From the NCBI RefSeq assembly GCF_005863245.1, contig NZ_VBUT01000009.1, forward strand, positions 62,001 through 126,000: 64,000 bases of DNA, given 5' to 3'. The DNA comes from Nocardia cyriacigeorgica (GTDB lineage: Bacteria; Actinomycetota; Actinomycetes; Mycobacteriales; Mycobacteriaceae). Positions 59,383-64,000 of the stretch are shown here, piece after piece; the first letter of the stretch is position 1, and every line of letters starts with the position of its first letter. The notes under the pieces were generated by a model. It saw only the letters and a list, made by a program, of their open reading frames with translations, did no database searches and was not told the DNA's origin. The translations under genes were made by a program, and so were the position numbers.

Positions 59383-60051
59383 ATGATCAACCGTAAGAGC
59401 ATCGTGCGTGCGGCCGGTGCGGGTGCCGCCGCGGCCGTCGCGATGGGCCTGTTCTCCACCGGTGCGGCCAACGCCGACACCTTCGTGCCGCTGCCCGGCG
59501 GCGAAATCGTCCGCACCCTGTCCGACGGCACCGTGGTGACGGTCCGCCTGGTCGGCGAGTCGGCCAACATCAACCCGTCGATGGGTTCCACCCCGGTGCA
59601 CCGCAACGCGTGGGTGTCGGCCAGCGCGCAGGTCGAGCTGTCCGGCTCGGGTGCCAAGGGCGGCAAGATCTACCCCGGTTACGTGGTGGGCTGCCAGGTG
59701 AACATCGGTGGTGGCGGCGTCGAGGGCGGCGTCTCCGGTGAGGGCACCTGGGACGGTGAGTCCTTCGGTGTCGGCGCCGAGAGCGGCGGCGAGCTGTCGC
59801 TCGGCCCCGGCCAGGCCAAGTCCTTCTACGTGCTCGACATCGAAGAAGCCGACGACTTCGGCAACGAGTCGCACGAGAAGCGCAACAAGTTCAAGGGCAA
59901 GAGCGGCAGCGTCACCTGGGCCGACGAGACCATCGGCCTGAGCGGCTGCGCCGGTTACGCGCAGGCGCGGGCGTTCGTGAAGGTCAAGGTCGAGACCGAG
60001 AACGTGATGTCGGTGGTGACCCTGTGGGGTCAGCCGTTCAGCATCGGCTGA
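59383..60051 (+). CDS. MspA-family porin, type B (copy 3)
   Basis: This 222-residue B-type porin is identical to B2 for the first 64 codons and then diverges: NPSMGSTPVHRNAW, a different central segment GGVSGEGTWDGESFGVGAES GGELS, KRNKFKGKSGSV, and it ends WGQPFSIG rather than FSLG. The central change falls in the region that forms the loop or vestibule in MspA-type channels, so conductance may differ from B1/B2. It is the last gene of the array and is followed by a bidirectional terminator. Confidence 0.9.
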   Translation: MINRKSIVRAAGAGAAAAVAMGLFSTGAANADTFVPLPGGEIVRTLSDGTVVTVRLVGESANINPSMGSTPVHRNAWVSASAQVELSGSGAKGGKIYPGYVVGCQVNIGGGGVEGGVSGEGTWDGESFGVGAESGGELSLGPGQAKSFYVLDIEEADDFGNESHEKRNKFKGKSGSVTWADETIGLSGCAGYAQARAFVKVKVETENVMSVVTLWGQPFSIG

Positions 60052-60068
60052 TCTCTACCGGTACCGGA

Positions 60069-60105
60069 CGAAAGGGCCTGTCGCATTCGGCGACAGGCCC
60101 TTTCG
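60069..60105. terminator. Bidirectional terminator between porin B3 and mscL
   Basis: CGAAAGGGCCTGTCGC and GCGACAGGCCCTTTCG form a perfect 16-bp stem with a 5-base loop, between two convergent genes. Confidence 0.92.
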
Positions 60106-60108
60106 CCG

Positions 60109-60528
60109 TCAGGAGTCGGAGTACTCGTGGCGTCCGCCGCCGGTCTTCTGACCCTCGGCCAGCAGATCGCGGATCTGGATCAGCAGGTCGTTGTCGCTGA
60201 GCACTTCCTCTTTTTCTTCCTTCGCGAAGCGCTTCTTCACATGCGTGGACGGCATCACCAAGACGAAGTACAGGACCGCCGCGATCATCAGGAAGTTGAT
60301 GCACGCGGTGATGATCGGACCGACCTCGATGAAGGTCGAGGGATTGTCGGCAACCAACCGGAAACCGAGCCCGAGTTCATTCGGACTGCCGAAAACCGCG
60401 AGCAGCGGATTGATGATCCCATTGGTGAACGCCGTGACGATCGCGACGAAGGCCGTACCCATGACGACCGCAACGGCCAGGTCGACGACGTTTCCGCGAA
60501 GCACGAAATCCTTGAACCCCTTGAGCAA
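60109..60528 (-). CDS. mscL: Large-conductance mechanosensitive channel MscL
   Basis: This 139-residue pore-forming protein opens under membrane tension to protect against hypo-osmotic shock. MLKGFKDFVLRGNVVDLAVA VVMGTAFVAIVTAFTNGIIN is the N-terminal amphipathic helix and TM1, with VGPIITACINFLMIAAVLYF VLVMP as TM2. A charged cytoplasmic helix follows (KKRFAKEEKEEVLSDNDLLI QIRDLL). The length matches family members, and the gene position matches Rv0985c. It converges with the porin array across a shared terminator. Confidence 0.97.
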   Translation of the reverse strand: MLKGFKDFVLRGNVVDLAVAVVMGTAFVAIVTAFTNGIINPLLAVFGSPNELGLGFRLVADNPSTFIEVGPIITACINFLMIAAVLYFVLVMPSTHVKKRFAKEEKEEVLSDNDLLIQIRDLLAEGQKTGGGRHEYSDS

Positions 60529-60655
60529 TGCCCCATCTCCTTCGGTGTGCGGAACCGACGGTCCGCGGCCGGGTGCCGGTCTTCCCGGATGCTAATGGAC
60601 CTCGCTGGCTAATGCCCGGCGAACAGTGGCACTCGGCCATCGGACGTGATCGATC

Positions 60656-61366
60656 TCAATGGAAGACGACGGTCAGGGCGGTACTCAGCGATGCCGCGGC
60701 CACGGCGGCCGCGTTCTCGGCACCCATCGCCACCAGGACGACCCGATCCGCCGATCGGGCCGGCGAGGCCCCGGGGGAGCCGGAGATCAGGACGACGGCG
60801 GCGTCGGTGGCCAGGGTGCGTGCGGGGCGCGTGGCACGGTCGGATTCGTCGGCCGCGATGACGTCGACGCGGTCTCCTGCGCGCAGGATGTCGGCGACGG
60901 CGGTATCGGCCAGTCGCAGCGGAACGATCCTGGCATCCGGTGCGCCACCGGCGACGGCGGCCAGCCGCGGGCCGATCACCCGCAGGTCGGTCAGGATCTC
61001 CCCGGTGCTCATGGCGCCGGTCACGGTGGCGCCGATCAGCGGGGCCGGATCGCGAACCGCACCGCCGGGTAGTGCGCCGGATTCCCGGTCGGCAATGCGC
61101 AGATCCGCCGGGGTGAGCAGATGGCCGGGTGGTAGATCGCGGGCCGCGACGACCACGCTCGCGCGGTCGGCATCGGGATCACCGCGCAGCAGCAGGACGA
61201 CTGCCGCACCGGCGAGAACGGCGGCGAGTGCCCGCCTGGCGAGCAGCCCGTCGGCCCATGGTGGCCGATTCCAGAATGCTTCCCGCAGCGTCTCGCCGCG
61301 GCCGAGCGGACCGTCGCCGAAGCGTGGCGGGCCGAGTCGGCGGCGGCCGGCGAACATTCGGATCAT
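60656..61366 (-). CDS. SAF-domain membrane protein (RcpC/CpaB-like)
   Basis: This 236-residue protein has a basic N-terminus (MIRMFAGRRRLGPPRFGD), a TM helix at about 45-65 (LARRALAAVLAGAAVVLLL) and an SAF domain (VVVAARDLPPGHLLTPADLR, GALPGGAVRDPAPLIGATVT, IVPLRLADTAVADILRAGDR VDVIA). SAF proteins with one TM helix resemble Flp pilus assembly CpaB/RcpC; in mycobacteria one lies next to mscL with unknown function. ATG 61366 is chosen, and ATG 61357 is also possible. Confidence 0.82.
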   Translation of the reverse strand: MIRMFAGRRRLGPPRFGDGPLGRGETLREAFWNRPPWADGLLARRALAAVLAGAAVVLLLRGDPDADRASVVVAARDLPPGHLLTPADLRIADRESGALPGGAVRDPAPLIGATVTGAMSTGEILTDLRVIGPRLAAVAGGAPDARIVPLRLADTAVADILRAGDRVDVIAADESDRATRPARTLATDAAVVLISGSPGASPARSADRVVLVAMGAENAAAVAAASLSTALTVVFH

Positions 61367-61457
61367 GCGCCGAGCGTATGGCGTGGATCGCCGACCGGGG
61401 CCTGGTGAACGACGGGTTGTGGACAACTCGCGGGCTGTGGATAACCCGCGAATCGCG

Positions 61458-61748
61458 TCAGCTCGCGGCTGCGGTGCTCGCCGCGGCCGCGGGGGCGGCC
61501 GACGAGCTGGAGTCGGAGCTGGAGGAGGAGCCGCTGTCGGACTTGGCGGGCTCGCTGGCGGTGGACGCGCCACCGCGGCTGTCGGTGCGGTAGAAACCGC
61601 TGCCCTTGAACACGATGCCGACGGAGTTGAACAGCTTGCGCAGCTTGCCCGAGCACTCCGAGCAGACGCTCAGCGCCTCATCGGTGAAGGACTGAACGAT
61701 GTCGAAGCGGTTATCACACTGGGTGCACGCGTATGAATAAGTTGGCAC
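61458..61748 (-). CDS. FmdB-family zinc-ribbon protein
   Basis: This 96-residue protein has an N-terminal zinc ribbon: MPTYSYACTQCDNRFDIVQS and VCSECSGKLRKLFNSVGIVF KGSGFYRTDSRG, with four Cys in two CxxC pairs. A Ser/Ala-rich tail (SSSSSDSSSSAAPAAAA) follows. The FmdB/regulatory-protein family is conserved beside fthC and mscL in mycobacteria (Rv0991c), where it has been described as a redox-sensitive chaperone-like protein (Ruc). That role is inference here. Confidence 0.9.
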   Translation of the reverse strand: MPTYSYACTQCDNRFDIVQSFTDEALSVCSECSGKLRKLFNSVGIVFKGSGFYRTDSRGGASTASEPAKSDSGSSSSSDSSSSAAPAAAASTAAAS

Positions 61749-61839
61749 AGGATCCTCCGCAGGGTTCGTCGATCTAGCACTCTACAGCCGACAGTGCCAA
61801 CAGTGCCACCCGGGATTTCATTCCCGGACGGGCGCGTCA

Positions 61840-62436
61840 TCAGTCGCCGGACAACCTGCGCAGCCCGCCGCGCGGCGTCAACGCCCAGCCCATCCGCAGA
61901 TCGTGTGGCTCCTCGGGCAGCCGTTCTACCAGCTCAGCGTCACGAATCACGGCCACGAGGCGGGCAGCCGGGTCGGCCGCCGCCAGTGTCCGGTCGTAGT
62001 AGCCGGCGCCGCGCCCGAGCCGGACACCACGCAGATCGACCGCCAGCGCAGGGACGAGAATCACACTCGCGCGGGCCACCGCGGCAGTGCCCAACGGCGG
62101 TCCGCTCGGCTCCAGCAGCCCATAGCGGGCGGCGCGCAAACTCGCCGCGCCGGTGTACTCGGCCCAGTCCAGAGGCCCCGGCGGGCCCGTCACCGGCAGC
62201 AACACTCGCGCGCCCGCTGCCCGCAGCGCCTCCAGCATGGTCTGCGAGCCCGGCTCGCCCCGCACCGGGACATACGCGCACACCCATTCGCCGACCTCGA
62301 TTTGCCCGGCCGTCGCTGCCAGCGCGGACGCCTCGTCTGCCCGGTCGGCGTCGGACACCGCGGCCCGCTGCGCGAGAATCTCCAACCGCCAGGCATGTTT
62401 GTCGCGCTCACCGGGCATCTTCACGGTGATCACCAT
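61840..62436 (-). CDS. 5-formyltetrahydrofolate cyclo-ligase
   Basis: This 198-residue enzyme converts 5-formyl-THF to methenyl-THF with ATP, returning the stored folate to the one-carbon pool. Motifs: HAWRLEILAQRAAVSDADRA, VCAYVPVRGEPGSQTMLEAL, and VPALAVDLRGVRLGRGAGYY DRTLA with the GRGxGYYDR signature. The start is GTG or ATG near 62436 (MVITVKMPG), and a start at MPGERDK is possible. It is divergent from galU. Confidence 0.92.
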   Translation of the reverse strand: MVITVKMPGERDKHAWRLEILAQRAAVSDADRADEASALAATAGQIEVGEWVCAYVPVRGEPGSQTMLEALRAAGARVLLPVTGPPGPLDWAEYTGAASLRAARYGLLEPSGPPLGTAAVARASVILVPALAVDLRGVRLGRGAGYYDRTLAAADPAARLVAVIRDAELVERLPEEPHDLRMGWALTPRGGLRRLSGD

Positions 62437-62505
62437 AGGCTCATGCGGGCGCCAGGCCGCCGCGAAGCAGGCTTGGACGACGTATTACACGGATAAGGTG
62501 TGCAT

Positions 62506-63465
62506 ATGACAGCGAAGGCAGGCGAGCCCGGCACGACGACGGGCGCGGCGATGGAGTCGTGCTTCCGTACTGCGGTCGTGCCCGCGGCGGGGCTCGGGAC
62601 CCGGTTCCTGCCCGCGACCAAGACGGTGCCCAAGGAGTTGCTGCCGGTCGTCGATACCCCCGGTATCGAACTGGTGGCCGCCGAGGCCGCCGAATCCGGC
62701 GCCGACCGGCTGGTCATCGTCACCTCGCCGGGTAAAGACGGCGTGGTCGCGCATTTCGTCGAGGATCTGGTGCTGGAGAGCACCCTTGCCGAGCGGGGCA
62801 AGTTCCAGCTGCTGGAGAAGGTGCGCAAGGCGCCGGGGCTGCTCGATGTCACCTCGGTGGTGCAGGACGAGCCGCTCGGGCTCGGCCACGCGATCGCGCA
62901 GGCCGAAAACGTCCTCGACGCCGACGAGGATTCGATCGCGGTGCTGCTGCCCGACGATCTGGTGCTGCCGTGCGGTGTGCTCGAAGTGATGAGCCGGGTG
63001 CGGCGCGAATTCGGCGGTTCGGTGCTGTGCGCGTTCGATGTGCCGAAGGATCAGGTCAGTGCCTACGGCATTCTCGATGTCGAGGTGGCCTCCGGTGTCG
63101 AGGAGCCGGATGTGCTGCGGATCAAGGGCATGGTGGAAAAGCCCGATCTCGCCGACGCGCCGTCCACCTTCGCCGCGGCCGGACGGTACCTGCTCGACCG
63201 GCAGATCTTCGACGCGCTGCGCCGGATCGAGCCGGGCACCGGCGGCGAACTGCAGGTGACGGACGCCATCGCGCTGCTGATCGCCGAGGGGCATCCGGTC
63301 CACGCTGTGGTTCACCGTGGGTCGCGCCACGATCTGGGCAACCCGGGCGGCTATCTTCGTGCTGCAGTGGATTTCGCGCTGGAGCGGGAGGAATACGGTC
63401 CGGCACTGCGGGAATGGCTGCAGCATCGGCTGGGCCCCGACTGGGATCCGCAGGTGACGGCGTAG
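62506..63465 (+). CDS. galU: UTP-glucose-1-phosphate uridylyltransferase
   Basis: This 319-residue nucleotidyltransferase makes UDP-glucose for trehalose, glycogen, cell-wall sugars and glycolipids. Motifs: RTAVVPAAGLGTRFLPATKT VPKELLPVVDTP, a VTSPGKDGVVAHFV block, VLLPDDLVLPCGVLEVM and GGELQVTDAIALLIAEGHPV. It starts at ATG 62506 (MTAKAGEPG), with an in-frame GTG 6 bases before. An N-terminal extension of about 18 residues (AGEPGTTTGAAMESC) precedes the core. Gene order with moeA matches M. tuberculosis Rv0993-Rv0994. Confidence 0.95.
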   Translation: MTAKAGEPGTTTGAAMESCFRTAVVPAAGLGTRFLPATKTVPKELLPVVDTPGIELVAAEAAESGADRLVIVTSPGKDGVVAHFVEDLVLESTLAERGKFQLLEKVRKAPGLLDVTSVVQDEPLGLGHAIAQAENVLDADEDSIAVLLPDDLVLPCGVLEVMSRVRREFGGSVLCAFDVPKDQVSAYGILDVEVASGVEEPDVLRIKGMVEKPDLADAPSTFAAAGRYLLDRQIFDALRRIEPGTGGELQVTDAIALLIAEGHPVHAVVHRGSRHDLGNPGGYLRAAVDFALEREEYGPALREWLQHRLGPDWDPQVTA

Positions 63466-63507
63466 GAACAGATCGTCCGAGGGGCGAGGGAGATCGGGAA
63501 GGGCTGG

Positions 63508-64000
63508 ATGCGCTCGGTTGAGGATCAGCAGATCAAGGTGACCGCGGCGGCGGTCGCGCCCCGGCCGGTCCGGGTCGCGATATCCGAGGCCCAGGGCCTG
63601 CTGTGCGCCGAGGACGTCGTCACCGAACGGCCGCTGCCCGGTTTCGACCAGGCCGCCATCGACGGCTACGCGGTGCGCAGCGTCGACGTCGCGTCGGCCG
63701 GCGCCGAAATCCGTGACGAGGAAGGCGAACTCGTCGATCTCACGCTGCCGGTGGTCGGCGAGGTCGTCGCGGGTTCGCGCCAGCCGATCCGGTTGCAGCC
63801 GCGTCAGACCGTGCGCGTCGACACCGGCGCACCACTGCCGACGCTGGCCGATGCGGTGCTGCCGATCGACTTCACCGATGGCGGCCGCGCCCGGATCAAG
63901 GTCTACGAACCCGTGCGCTCCGGCGACTACGTGCGCCGCATCGGCGATGACGTGCAGCCCGGCGACGTCGCCGTGCGAGCGGGCACCATTATCGGCGCGG
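63508..64000 (+). CDS. moeA: Molybdopterin molybdenumtransferase MoeA (5' part)
   Basis: ATG 63508 opens a frame to the window edge, about 164 codons. MRSVEDQQIKVTAAAVAPRP starts the family-specific N-terminus. PLPGFDQAAIDGYAVRSVDV is the MoeA signature, and VVGEVVAGSRQPIRLQPRQT VRVDTGAPLPTLADAVLPID matches domain I-II. MoeA inserts molybdenum into adenylated molybdopterin. The same pathway uses MoaB2, encoded at 53.8 kb. GGGAAGGG lies just before the start. It follows galU by 42 bases and is probably in the same transcript. Confidence 0.92.
   Translation, partial: MRSVEDQQIKVTAAAVAPRPVRVAISEAQGLLCAEDVVTERPLPGFDQAAIDGYAVRSVDVASAGAEIRDEEGELVDLTLPVVGEVVAGSRQPIRLQPRQTVRVDTGAPLPTLADAVLPIDFTDGGRARIKVYEPVRSGDYVRRIGDDVQPGDVAVRAGTIIGA

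Larger units (their letters stand above)
57738..59576 (+). repeat. 1839-bp direct repeat, right copy
   Basis: Second copy of the duplicated unit, apparently identical to 55958-57796. It covers the 3' part of B2, terminator, leader, all of A3 and the first 64 codons of B3. Confidence 0.9.

Overview
The window is high-GC actinobacterial DNA, most likely from a Nocardia. The evidence is very GC-rich coding with GTG starts, several paired MspA-family mycolate outer-membrane porins with ADTFVPLP-type mature N-termini, and two stretches that keep Mycobacterium tuberculosis gene order. The first runs fpg, pgi, chorismate mutase, uvrD1, M23 peptidase, sucCD, 34-kDa antigen, perM, purN and purH (like Rv0944 to Rv0957). 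The second runs mprA, mprB, pepD, moaB2, mscL, SAF protein, FmdB, 5-formyl-THF cyclo-ligase, galU and moeA (like Rv0981 to Rv0994). No rRNA, tRNA, CRISPR array, prophage or insertion sequence was seen.

Layout. 0-9.4 kb: 5' part of a DyP peroxidase behind a possible iron box, a cupin, thyA-folA, cobF, a flavin disulfide reductase, sigK-rskA, a carboxylesterase and fpg. 9.6-22.3 kb is a more accessory region: two TetR regulators with clear palindromic operators (aldo/keto reductase; AidB-type dehydrogenase plus enoyl-CoA hydratase), a MocR/PPOX divergent pair, a K+ channel, a P-loop kinase, an acyltransferase-like protein, a decayed dnaN fragment and a Cmx-type efflux pump. 22.3-40 kb is the conserved core: pgi, gabD, chorismate mutase, uvrD1, an SRPBCC-SDR fusion, M23 peptidase, sucCD, DUF5336, perM, purNH.

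40-44 kb holds a zinc-starvation ribosomal protein cluster. Cysteine-poor S18, S14, L33 and L28 run left; a COG0523 protein, L31 and L32 run right. Two Zur-box-like sites lie between them. 44.4-49.9 kb is a conservon-type operon (sensor kinase, roadblock, DUF742, GTPase) followed by a degenerate MHYT membrane protein and a small coiled-coil protein. 50-54.5 kb is the envelope-stress system mprAB-pepD-moaB2, with the same TCTCAG-N5-TCTCAG motif before mprA and pepD.

The most striking region is 55.0-60.1 kb. Six MspA-type porin genes lie in three A-B pairs, each followed by a strong terminator hairpin. An apparently perfect 1839-bp direct repeat (offset 1780 bp, 59-bp overlap) shows that the middle unit arose by recent unequal crossing-over between two B genes, which made B2 a hybrid. 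The window ends inside moeA.
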